Source: Tetrapyrgos nigripes
Lineage: Eukaryota; Basidiomycota; Agaricomycetes; Agaricales; Campanellaceae
Direction: 5' to 3'
Length of the DNA: 64,000 bases
Assembly (NCBI GenBank): GCA_013368315.1
Contig: JAACJM010000003.1
Coordinates: forward strand, 372,001 to 436,000
Shown piece by piece: positions 25,045 to 34,724 of the stretch (positions are counted from its first letter, which is position 1; each line of letters begins with the position of its first letter). Position numbers and translations under genes: made by a program. The notes under the pieces were generated by a model. The model was not told the origin of the DNA. It worked only from the letters and a program-made list of their open reading frames with translations, and searched no databases.

Positions 25045-26064
25045 CTAGAGAACCAACCCTGCGACGAGACCGGCCAGTGTGATGAGGCTGATGGTGCTGG
25101 CACCCGTGTGCATGGCACCGTTGCTGTTGTTTGCAGCACCGTTGACGCTGGCGGGATCACTAGTTGAAGGAGTTGAACCACTTGATGCACCAGTTGCTCC
25201 AGCAGCAGGGGCGCCACCATTATCAGCTGCAGCAGTAGCACCAGCACCAGCACCAGCAGATCCTGAGGCTCCTGCAGCACCGGCGGTTCCATTGGTAGCA
25301 CCGGCAGTTCCGTTGGCACCCATTGCGGCAGCCTGGAACGCCTCGAAGGTTTTCTGTGGCGTCGGATTGACGGCGAAGACCTGCAAAGAACGCAGATTAG
25401 TATCGATCTAACGCTGCATATGGGTTTTGTGACTTGCCATTCCCGCATTGCAGTCTGGGGGAAAATGAGATTAGTTGTTTAACAAAAATTAAACTGATGA
25501 ATACTCACGGTTAGCAGGGACAGTCTGACGGCAGAAGAACCACAGAGGAGTAGAGGCGTTGTCGACGGTGAAACTCCAGGTAGCAAAGGTTGTGGAATTG
25601 GGTGGGGTCATTTGGAAGCCCGAGTCGATACCACTGGCAACACATGGCGATGCAAAAGTGGATTGAGTGACCGACTACGTACAGATCAGTATCTCAAAAC
25701 AAATCAAAGGGTCGGGGACGATACTGACATGGTTCTTGTTGCGGCTAAAATGCGATACATGACTATCAACTTTGGTCCACGCAGAAAGCACTGCAATACT
25801 CACAATTGGAAGACGACGTTATCGCCTTGGGCGGCAGTCACGCTACGCATCCAGTAAATCTCAGCAACTCGTTCATCAGCGACAGAGCAGACTCAGCTAA
25901 CCTCGTGGGGTTGAAAGCAAGCTAGAAAAGATACTGAGTTAAACCAAGCTAAACGATTACAAGGAGGACCGTATACTCACTCCGGATTCACCGACCGTGA
26001 CAACGTGGTCAGCAGCATAAACGCCAGCAACAAGGGCAGATGCAACAGCAAGAGAGAAACGCAT
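25045..26064 (-). CDS. secreted GPI-anchored cupredoxin-domain protein
   Basis: A signal peptide (ATG 26064; Ser-Leu-Ala-Val-Ala-Ser-Ala-Leu-Val-Ala then Ala-Ala) is followed by a plastocyanin-like domain: Asp-His-Val-Val-Thr-Val-Gly, His-Ser-Val-Thr-Gln-Ser-Thr-Phe, and Trp-Phe-Phe-Cys-Arg with later His and Met. These provide the His, Cys, His, Met set expected of type-1 copper ligands. Then comes an Ala/Gly/Ser/Thr-rich stalk (about 25120-25340) and a C-terminal hydrophobic segment after a small-residue site, the pattern for GPI anchoring. Short introns separate the exons. Such proteins are abundant in agaricomycete cell walls; copper binding is plausible but untested. Strong alanine/glycine bias makes the stalk a shadow-ORF source on the other strand. 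Confidence 0.85.
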
Positions 26065-26703
26065 TTTGAAGATTGAAAGAGTAGAGAAAGACTAGTTGAT
26101 AGAGACGATGACCTGCGTATTAAAGAGAGACCTCGAGCCTGCGTGGACCGTCAAAGTTGAGTGAAGGAAAGGGAAACAGAGGATAGGCCACTCACTCAGC
26201 TCGTGAAAGATACAAAATCGACTGGCGTGAAAGGAACGAAGGAAAGAGCAACAGGGAAAATGGCTGTTCTCAGCTCTAGTGTCCTTTTATGTCGAACAAA
26301 AATGAGTTGCTATAGAAACTTTGTGACTTCTGATGGATTCGTGTGAATGGAGATAGGCTATCCTGGAGCCACCGAGGGCAAATATCGCCCATAAGTAGCC
26401 TTTAGCCAAGAAGTGGTCAAGAGCTCTGTCTGCCAGAGAAACCTGGGACGTATTTCGGACGTTAAGCAGAACTCCTTAAACGCTAACACTAGAATCGTTG
26501 CTTATAGCTTCCTGGACCAGTTCCAAAAATAGATCGCTGACAGAATCATCCCCCAGTTTCCAGTTACCGAGGAAATTGATATTGTTGCTTGGTTGTCGAA
26601 AGAAACGAGAAATTGAAAGAAACTGAACTCGCGATTGGACGGCAATTCTGATTCGACGGGGTCGCGTGAAATTTCTTTTAGTCCTTTACACCGTTACGGC
26701 CAC
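26065..26703. other. divergent promoter region
   Basis: A 639-nt region between the starts of the cupredoxin (leftward) and thioredoxin (rightward) genes. Only short unsupported ORFs are present. No tRNA or repeat is seen. Confidence 0.45.
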
Positions 26704-27391
26704 GATGCTTTCTGTTACCGCAGCGTTGCGGTCTGCAAGGTCCCAATCAGCAGTGATCCGAAGCGTCCGAGCATTCCATGCCTCCCAACTGACAAGGGAA
26801 CACTATCCCAATGCAAATATTGGTGTACGTCCATCCATACCACTCTTCTTGATGATGCAATTCATTTTGTGATACCAAGTTCTTCCTTTTTCGATTTTTT
26901 CCGTAGACCTTTCAACGCGTAACTTCAAGTGCAGACTCTGAAGGTCGTCTTGTCCTTGTTGACTTTTATGCAGAGTGAGTACGTTGGCAATACCTTTGCC
27001 TTGCGCACTCACTAAAAATCACCGCTCGCTGTTTCACTCCGTTGACGCTGTGTCATACCATCTAGCTGGTGCAAACCATGTCATATGTTATCACCCATCC
27101 TGGAGGACATTTCTAAAGACCCGGACGTAAAATCTGGCTCAGGTCGACCAATAGACGTCGTTACCGTTAATACGGAATCAGACGAAGGTTTTCAACTGGG
27201 CCAACGATATAAAGTAAGTGTACTGCCGTCTTCTTTGAAACTTATACTCAATGATATCTTTCTCAACCCGATCCAACTTTTAGGTACGCGCCCTTCCTAC
27301 TGTCATAGCCTTTCGTGACGGGAAGGACGTGATGCAGTTTGTAGGCGCTCTTCCAGCTACTGGAGTACGTGACTTTCTGCAGAAAGTTTAA
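26704..27391 (+). CDS. mitochondrial thioredoxin
   Basis: Thioredoxin with active site Trp-Cys-Lys-Pro-Cys, rebuilt across an intron ending CATCTAG near 27064. The N-terminus from ATG 26704 is Arg/Ser/Ala-rich (Ser-Val-Arg-Ala-Phe-His-Ala-Ser) with no acidic residue for the first 35 positions, fitting a matrix-targeting peptide. Val-Leu-Val-Asp-Phe-Tyr-Ala precedes the active site. The cis-proline region Val-Arg-Ala-Leu-Pro-Thr-Val-Ile-Ala-Phe-Arg-Asp-Gly follows, and the protein ends Phe-Leu-Gln-Lys-Val before TAA 27389-27391. The open frame extends upstream to 26666, but only to GTG. It is a disulfide reductase, probably in the mitochondrion. Confidence 0.9.
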
Positions 27392-27970
27392 GAAGTTATT
27401 GCTTGGTCTGACGAGGTATACGTACTTGCTTTAATGTTAATGTTGTTGCAAGTTCTCTACCCAATGTCTACTTGAGCTTGTGTACATGAGTCGTGCTGTG
27501 CCTTATCTCCTTGATGAACAGCAATCTCCCAAGGTACTTGGTCAACATCGTTCAGCCATCACAGTTTCCCATAGCCTTGGATCTGATCAACAGACAAGAT
27601 GGAGATCACACATTTTCCTCGAGGCACGTACGATGGACAAATAATATCGATATTAATAATAGAGCAAAAAGTATACAACAAGTGTATGTAGCGGTACGCG
27701 CAAAACTGAGAACAAATAGAGACCAATGATATCCAAGAAAAATCTCAGAACAGATACATAGACAGATCGTAATACTCGGCAAAAGCAAACAAGATGTCGA
27801 AAACGAGAGTACAATGTATGTATACAGAATATACAACTGCTGGCAATAAAATGCAATGCAATGACGAAGATGGAGACGGGGAAGAAGAAGATAGCCAGAA
27901 GATGGAAAGGAGACTGAAGAGTACACCACGAAAGAGCAATTCAAGGGAAAAAAGTGGGTAGGAAAGTTGT
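27392..27970. other. convergent 3' spacer
   Basis: A 579-nt region between the thioredoxin and G-gamma stops. It is AT-rich towards 27640-27950, consistent with 3' UTRs. No gene is seen. Confidence 0.45.
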
Positions 27971-28469
27971 TTACTGGACGGAGCAACATGTGCAGCCGCC
28001 ACCTGTCTGCCCGTACGGGTCCTCTGCGCGAGTAACTGGACCCCATACAGAGGGTACCTACGATGAAGAATAGATGTAAGCAGGTGTCTTATGCTTAGGA
28101 ACGATATCGCTCACCAGATGATCCTTCGTTGTCTTGCAATACCTGATGAGGCTGTAACCATCTCAGATCAGTCATCATTCCGAATAACCCGTCATAGAAA
28201 GATGAAAATGAGGTGACATGGACGTGTTGGAGCATGGCATCATTGACCGGTAGCAACGACACCGGAGGGGAGAATGGAGGGGAGAACGACGCGCCAGCAG
28301 GTATTGGACGAGAGAGCAGTCGAAAGGAAAGAGAAACCTACCTGGCGCTAGCTTCACTGACTCGGACCCTTGGCCTTGCCAGGTCTTCTCTCAGCCTTTG
28401 GTTATGCTCCAGAAGCCTCCGCAACTTCAACTCCGACATGGACTGACGACCTCCCGCACGTGAACTCAT
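27971..28469 (-). CDS. heterotrimeric G-protein gamma subunit, copy A
   Basis: Exons 28342-28469, 28115-28151 and 27971-28057 join to 252 nt coding for 83 residues, with GTAGGT and GTGAGC donors. The protein is the fungal G-gamma type: Met-Ser-Glu-Leu-Lys-Leu-Arg-Arg-Leu helix, Gln-Arg-Leu-Arg-Glu-Asp-Leu, then Leu-Ile-Arg-Tyr-Cys and Pro-Ser-Val-Trp-Gly-Pro. It ends Cys-Thr-Cys-Cys-Ser-Val-Gln, a CaaX box (Cys-Ser-Val-Gln) preceded by another cysteine, suiting prenylation plus palmitoylation. An upstream in-frame ATG gives ten extra residues ending Gln-Ser, matching the N-terminus of copy B, so 28469 was chosen as start. It partners a G-beta at the plasma membrane in pheromone or nutrient signalling. 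Confidence 0.9.
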
Positions 28470-29319
28470 GACTGTCCCTGCTCAACCAAAAAGTAGTTTT
28501 TTGCAAAGATGTTTGACCTTGGAATTTTCTGGATTCCTAGACGACTCCAGGAAGAATGTACAAGAGGAGAGTTGCGTTGAAGGAGAATAACGTAGTGGTC
28601 TGGATCGAGGTTTCTGCGGTCAATTAAGTGATGACTAGATGTAGTTATATTCTGGAGTCGTAACGCGGGAAGACTGGGACTGGTGTCACATCACAGAGAG
28701 GATAGAAACAGGCATTGACAACTTACTGTTATGGGGGAGAACCACACAACGATGGGAGCAGAGTGTTGAAGAGGTTCCGAAGCGATGGTTGTCGGGAAAG
28801 GTGAGAAAGCTCTGTAAGGCGCTCAACGGACGCCGCGTAACGTGTTCATCCTGTCGGTCACCTGCAGACTGCATTTAGCTTGTATCATTCCGTCAACAGA
28901 CACATCATCACTGTCACAAATGCAATCAAAATCTCTTGTGATTTACAAGCTTACTGAGAGCAGAAAAAATGTAATCTTCCATCGCCAATGAAAAAAATAT
29001 AGACAGTGTGGTGTAAGATACCTATGTATAGGATGGGAAAGAACGATGCTACTTCAAAGCTTGCATCAAGGGCATACGGCAGAGACGGGTGCAAAGGAAG
29101 CTCTACGGCTGACCGTGGTTCGGAGTAAAGGTATTGGTAAACGAGTGTAAGGGTTTGGGTTCAACGAGATACTCTGGAAATGATTCGACGAAAGCTGCGA
29201 TCCGTATATGACATCCATACAGCAAAAAAGGGAGGGGTGGGTGATAACTGGCCAACCCCTCATAAAGATCCATGCAGATAAAAACGAGCCGAAGAGAGAG
29301 GAAGAGGTATAGGTAGCTT
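28470..29319. other. spacer between the two G-gamma genes
   Basis: An 850-nt region holding the promoter of copy A and the 3' region of copy B. I see no third copy or other gene in either strand. Short ORFs here lack splice support. Confidence 0.45.
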
Positions 29320-29753
29320 TTACATGACGACACAATTGCAACCTTGTGCTGGAGGGGCATAGGGATCCTCGCCCTTGCCTACTGGACCCCACACCGACGG
29401 AACCTGTGGGAATGAATGTGAGTCGATACCTACAAAGAAGAGAGGACCACAGGAGCGCTGGGAAGTCACATACGAGGTGGTCCTTGGTCGTTTTGCAGTA
29501 ACGAATCAAGCTGTAAGCGTATGGGTGAGAGAGTGGCTAGAATAGGGACGAGAGGTATGCGCACCTAGCACTAGCTTCACTGACTCTGACCCGCGGTCTC
29601 TGAAGATCCTCTCTTAGCCTCTGGTTGTGCTCGGTGAGTCTACGAAGCTTGAGCTCGGACATGGATTGCTGGAAAGAAAAGGGAGCTTGAGAACGGAAGC
29701 GAGCAGGTAGGTGAGTTGGAGAAACAAGTAACCTTGTGAGGACGAGCGTTCAT
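29320..29753 (-). CDS. heterotrimeric G-protein gamma subunit, copy B
   Basis: Exons 29733-29753, 29565-29668, 29474-29510 and 29320-29403 give 81 residues. The second and third introns sit at exactly the same codon positions as the two introns of copy A; the first intron, after Pro-His-Lys, is extra. The core is nearly identical to copy A through Pro-Ser-Val-Trp-Gly-Pro, but the tail differs: Gly-Lys-Gly-Glu-Asp-Pro-Tyr and a final Cys-Asn-Cys-Val-Val-Met, so the CaaX box is Cys-Val-Val-Met. This copy looks closer to the G-gamma I remember from other basidiomycetes. It faces away from the acidic-protein gene across 138 nt. Confidence 0.92.
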
Positions 29754-29891
29754 GGTGAAAAGACAAGCTTTTGTGGGTGAATAAAAAAAGCAATAAAAAG
29801 AGGACGAGTCCGGACAGCGGTGGAGGGAAGGTCCAAAGGAACGAGAGCTCAATCAGCGGAGTTCCAATTTTAAATTCTCTCCCTTACCTCA

Positions 29892-30932
29892 ATGGCATCA
29901 AGAGCCCCTTACCGAACCAGAAACACAGCTCCTGTCTTTTCTCATCGTGCTTATCATTTCTTCCCTGTCTTGGCTACTTCTGATCACCCCAAAAGCATAC
30001 AAACGTTCCCCGTTGTACCCAAAGCACGCGTCCACCGACCGCGACCGTTATTCCAGACGCATCCTGGAACCTATCTACGAGTACTCTCCAAGCCCAGCAC
30101 CCGCTCGGAACCACTTTCGTGCCTCTGCAAGAAACCCCTTTCTAGACTTTGACGCCGATCAGGACCAAGACTGGGACGACCATGACCAGTCCGATGATGA
30201 ACGCGGTCATCCAGTCTTTCCATGGGAAGACGAAAAGACCCTCATCTCTGACCTCATGAACGAGTAGGTTTTGCACCATATATGCGCGTTTTTCGGCGTT
30301 TTGAGCGCGTCTTAGCTATGAAGACGAATCTGAAGATGAACAATTGACCTCTCTCGCGGACTCCATCCAAGGCTCTTTTGCTATGCATCACAAGGAGCTT
30401 ACAGAGGATGCCGCAGACACCTTTGTTCCCGCCGCCAACCGTGTAAAGCATGTACATCAAGTCCTGAAAGACAAGATTGACTTCACCTATGGCACTGGAG
30501 TACTGGAATTCGACGATGCGTGTAAGAATCAGGAAGCCGCAACTATCAACGAGTTTGACGAGTTGAGAAACGCCTATCGTGATACTCGGGTTCGTGATTA
30601 CCTCTCAAATATTTGAGTGTCTCCCTAACGTTCTTTAACAGCTAAGGATCAAGGACCTGTTCAAGGAGCTCCAAGAAGCGTATGCTCGCCGTGACCAGCT
30701 TTGGGTTGACTTGGACAAGGCTTTAGATGAAGATGGTAAATTCAAGCCTTCTGTATCCTTTTTATCTGGCGCTGACGTCTCCTTAGTCAACCCTACTTTA
30801 GGCACTCTGAAGAACCTTCCCTCAAAGATGGAGCGAGCCATCACTGCGTTGGACAAGCAGAGCAAGCAGCTTGTCAAGGATAATGGAAACAACGGGAAAG
30901 CTCTCAAAGGCTTCCTGAGCAAGCTGGCCTGA
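29892..30932 (+). CDS. acidic coiled-coil protein of unknown function
   Basis: Exons 29892-29946, 29996-30263, 30316-30589 and 30642-30932 join to 888 nt, 295 residues. The 49-nt first intron has a weak donor (GTGCTT) and a CTGAT branch-like site; without it the ATG frame stops early, while the good downstream frame has no ATG. The later donors (GTAGGT, GTTCGT) and acceptors are better. Residues about 70-115 are rich in Asp, Glu and Gln; the second half is a heptad-like helix (Leu-Arg-Ile-Lys-Asp-Leu-Phe-Lys-Glu-Leu-Gln-Glu) and the tail is Lys-rich. I do not recognise the family. If the first intron is wrong, the frame contains a hydrophobic stretch near 29930-29985 instead. Confidence 0.6.
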
Positions 30933-31833
30933 ACGATGTATCACTGGTGTTCTTTTTCTCGGTTTGGCTCGTATTGCACTTGGACTTTTTTTCTGCTGAG
31001 ATTCTGGTTCAGATGTAAATTCATCACGCCGAAAATACAAAAATATCCGCTCGGCAGAAAGACGTACAGAAACACACTTTTTTACAGATATATCTTATAT
31101 CAGTAGTAGTGATGTGATCTATCCGTTGAGTGGATATTTTTGTCTTTTCGGCGTGCATAGGTGGTTGTATACAATTGGTGTAACAATATGCTTTCTTCGT
31201 GTGTTCTTTGGCATTCTATGACTTTGTCTGATAACGTGTAAGATACTATTCCTCGCGGCGCCCTGCACTCAAATATCCAACGACATCCTGCCTTTTGCTA
31301 ACAGCAAAACCCATATTTAGTCACACAGAACCACTATTGTAACAAGAATAGAAATCGGAGTATTTGTCCTCCCGCGAACTTTGTGCTTCGACTTCGCGAC
31401 TTCACACCCACCGGGTTCTAAGGTGGCTCGTGAGGTCATACCATAATTCTCGACACGAGCCGACAACCGGTACTGGTGGTCGTGTCCCAACCGATGGATG
31501 GATGTGTAGAGGCCGGTAGAGAAGAGTATGTCCGAATCCGAGGCTTTTTGCTATGATATAGCGAGTGGACAGCAGGTGTATTATATGACCCCGGATGCAC
31601 TTGAGTCTATCGAAGAAGAATTGCGACTTTGACTTTGAGAAAAGGAATCTAAGATGTCGATACAATTGAATGAAAACGAGACCACGAATGGGAGATGAGT
31701 AAAGTACAAAATAATAGACTGCAGTCTTAATAATAGTATTATTAAACGCACATGAATCACTGGCATTGACAAGACGTATCAATCGTCTGCACAAAGCATA
31801 ACACTAAAACCATCGGCCGAAGAAAAAATCTCC
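30933..31833. other. convergent 3' spacer, nothing recognised
   Basis: A 901-nt region between the stop of the acidic protein and the stop of the WOPR gene. The minus-strand ORF at 31402-31794 has no family features, and the stretch is AT-rich. A long 3' UTR of the WOPR regulator would fit. Confidence 0.4.
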
Positions 31834-32800
31834 TCATATTATATGCCTAGAGTTGAGCATCTGAATGACACGATGATCTTCAGGTAGTCTGCTTCCAAGG
31901 GAGTTGAAATTGGACCCGTGGAAGTTGTAGGCGCCAATAGAGTCGTGCAGGGAAGGTAGAGTGCGAGCACGGTCCATTGGAGGCCTGTAAACGCTCATGT
32001 GTGGTTCCGGCGGTGAATTTGAGCGGCTTAGCTCGGGGGACCCAGACGACCTATCGCTATCACTTCGTCCTCGTACTTTTCCACTGCTGTAGATCCCTCT
32101 GGGTACGGTGATTCTGGATAATAGAGGATCCCGATCGACAGTGGGTATTGAAGGAAGGTCTGCGTAGGTGAAATATGCGGTAAGGTGCCATTTTCGGGGT
32201 CTAGAGTTTGGAGATAGGATGACGAATGCAGAGTAGGCTTGTTTAATGAGACCAGTATGGTGGCCACCACTACGGTCTTGATGTAGTAATGCGGATGAAC
32301 CAGGAGAACTTCGAGTGGGTCCGTCTACAAACCGAAAGACGGGTTGTCTGAAAACAGTCAGTCGACTTTAAGGAACAGAGAAGGATGGGTACACACTTTG
32401 GTTGTTGTTCTGCAGACTTGAAGCCATCAGACGGTAGTTTTTCGTCATAGAAGAGATAAGGCTATCGTTTCAACGTCAGGCCAGTGCGAAGAACCCGACA
32501 ATCAGCTACGTACCTCTCGCATTCGAGATTGACCCCAGACACGACCGTCTAGTATGGTCTAGTCAGTCAGCTAGCGTCGTATAGATAAAACGGCGTCTTA
32601 CCTGTCCACCGTTTCAGACCTGATTCATCATCACACTCTTCCCAAACAAAGACAGACCCCGAGCGGACGAACATGGAGCGTTCTGAATCATTGAGACGTC
32701 TCGTCACCGCTCGTAGCCGACCTTGACGGACTGCTTCAAAGACGGTGTGAGCATCCTGTGCGTCTCGCACATGAAGCCGCGAGTGAGTAGCTTGCTGCAT
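31834..32800 (-). CDS. WOPR-domain (Gti1/Pac2) transcription regulator
   Basis: DNA-binding regulator of the Gti1/Pac2/Wor1 family, which controls morphological switching, development or virulence traits in fungi. The first WOPR half is seen as Phe-Glu-Ala-Val-Arg-Gln-Gly-Arg-Leu, Arg-Ser-Gly-Ser-Val-Phe-Val-Trp-Glu-Glu, and Lys-Arg-Trp-Thr-Asp-Gly-Arg-Val-Trp, the last formed across an intron. The second half has Gly-Leu-Ile-Lys-Gln, Trp-His-Leu-Thr-Ala-Tyr-Phe, and a Val-Pro-Arg-Gly-Ile-Tyr motif. A short Ser/Pro tail ends at TGA 31834. I chose ATG 32800. The frame extends to ATG 32860, but that adds a hydrophobic 20-residue leader unexpected for a nuclear protein. The tail is short for the family. 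Confidence 0.88.
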
Positions 32801-33489
32801 GCTAACAGGAGGTGGAGAGAGGTAAGCGAGGAGGAAGATGAGGAACGTCAGGATGTCCATCAGCCATTATATACTGAGCCCGATTGCGTTATGGAGGAAA
32901 TCGAAAACCGAAAACAAGAGTTCGGTATGCCCGACTCAAATAAGAAACCGGAAAGTCTTATGTGTGGGACCTGGAAAACTCTTGGGATGTACGCGGGATG
33001 AGAAAGTGCAATTCATGGTCTGACAGGGCAGTGAATCTCTCCCCGTTTGATGGCATGTAAGGCTAAGAAAGTTTACCATCACTTGGGGAACCAGCACAGT
33101 GGATCCATAGTTGATAATCCAGGACGTATAGTTGGGCAAGGTTCAAAACTTGAATGGATAAGATAGATATTGACAAAAGGGCCCTGAAAGGGTCCGAAAC
33201 GTCAAATGCAAGCAACAGTCTGTCACAAAGACGACAAGTGGATGAAGAGGGGGACTTGAGCAAAAGAAGAAATGCCGCGAGAATTCGCATTTTCAGACCA
33301 AGTCTAGCTTCCGAGGTGTCCCAAAGTGTCTAGATCAACGTTTGATTTAGATGAATGGAGGTACTGGGGAAGGCTTGAGTTGGAGCGAGAAATACTTTTA
33401 TTATTACTAGTGTGAATTGCCTTATTCGGCATGTGACTGGTTTCCGTTTTTTGTTCTCAAGCGACTGACAAGGGGCAAACGACCTGGAC
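32801..33489. other. divergent promoter of WOPR and elongin A genes
   Basis: A 689-nt region between the two start codons. ORFs on both strands are short and unsupported. Upstream non-coding exons of the WOPR gene could lie here but cannot be proven. Confidence 0.4.
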
Positions 33490-34724
33490 ATGAACTTGGA
33501 CCCTGATCGTCGAGTGGCTTCTCTAGTACACTACTGTCAGCGAGGTATGTCTTGCAATCACACTGTTTGTCCTTTGCTGAAAGGGTTATGCTCGTACAGT
33601 CGCGTCTAATCACATTGACTGTACGTCTGCCTCCTTTTTCGCATCTCTGTCGCTAACCATCCCATTTCTCAGTTATCAGCAGTCTTGGAGACCTGTCTTA
33701 TCCATTGGTAAAACCCATTCTTGAACGGTGTTCTGCAGAGCAACTGCTGCGTCTCGAGCACAACGCCCCAGTACGTGTCCACTTTCCGCGGCAAATGACT
33801 TTCCGAGCTAATCTCCCACGTTTTCCAAGCATCTATGCACAGATACTGAAGGCATGTAATTACACCAATTTAGCACCATTCTCTGTCTCTCATACTCTTT
33901 CCAGAAATATGGAAGGAGTTGTGCTTCCGTGACCATCCGATATCCGTACAGCGCTACCTAGATGAGGAACCAGAATCTTGGAGAGAACAGTATACTGTGA
34001 GTACTGATGCTCTCCTTTTCATCCTTCCCTTCTCATTCGATGCCAGGTTCTCGTCGAAGAGGAACATCAGAAATTTGAAGCAGCTGGAAATAGATTGCGC
34101 ATTCAGCGACTTCAGGCCGAAGAACGTAAGAAGGAGCGTGAGGTCAGACTTACTGACCGAGTACCTCCTGCAAAACGTGCACGACCATGTAGGTGATCTT
34201 TTTGCATGAAGCTTCCTTCTGTAACTGACCCAACCATTCTAGGGGGCCCATCACAACCTAAGAGCTTGTTCCAGAAAACGCGTTCCGAAGCCTCCAAGAT
34301 TCAGAGGACCATGTACAATGCGCGTATGGTTCCTCCAATGCCAAAAGGAAAAGACTATCGCGTCACAAAGACCCCCAATGTCGATTTTCCTTTCTCGCCT
34401 GAGCAAATTAGCGCGCTAAATCGAGTAACCGTCAATACGGTTGTTCATAGACGTCCCGGTATCTCTTCAGAATCCCAAAGTCCCGCCTCTTCCTCCTCCT
34501 CCTCCTCCTCCTCTTCTCAGCCTGTGAACCCTAAACCTTCGCCATCTCGTCCTCAAATATCACCACCGCTTGTTCCCAAACCGATTCCCAAGACAGACGA
34601 AGCCACGCCTGTTTCGCCTTCCAAACAAGAGGACGCGTCACCTAAACCCCCATTAAGAGTCAATAAGGCTCCAGGCTCAATCTTCATGCCAAAGCATCGA
34701 GCATACTCTCAGCGAACCGGATAA
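33490..34724 (+). CDS. elongin A-like protein
   Basis: Elongin A, partner of elongin C in RNA polymerase II elongation or ubiquitin-ligase complexes. Exons 33490-33544, 33600-33620, then one from about 33673, then a 22-nt exon 33830-33851 rebuild Val-Ala-Ser-Asn-His-Ile-Asp-Phe-Ile-Ser-Ser-Leu-Gly-Asp-Leu, Glu-Gln-Leu-Leu-Arg-Leu-Glu and Glu-Ile-Trp-Lys-Glu-Leu-Cys-Phe-Arg-Asp-His-Pro. These are the elongin A homology and F-box-like segments. The intron at 33852-33904 must use a GC donor to keep the frame. The C-terminal half is basic, then Ser/Pro-rich, with a TCC repeat at 34491-34515 coding a serine run. It ends at TAA 34722-34724. Confidence 0.85.

Noticed and set aside
27606..28046. 147-codon hydrophobic ORF overlapping G-gamma copy A
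   Set aside because: It is out of frame with the conserved G-gamma exons and starts inside their intron; a chance ORF.
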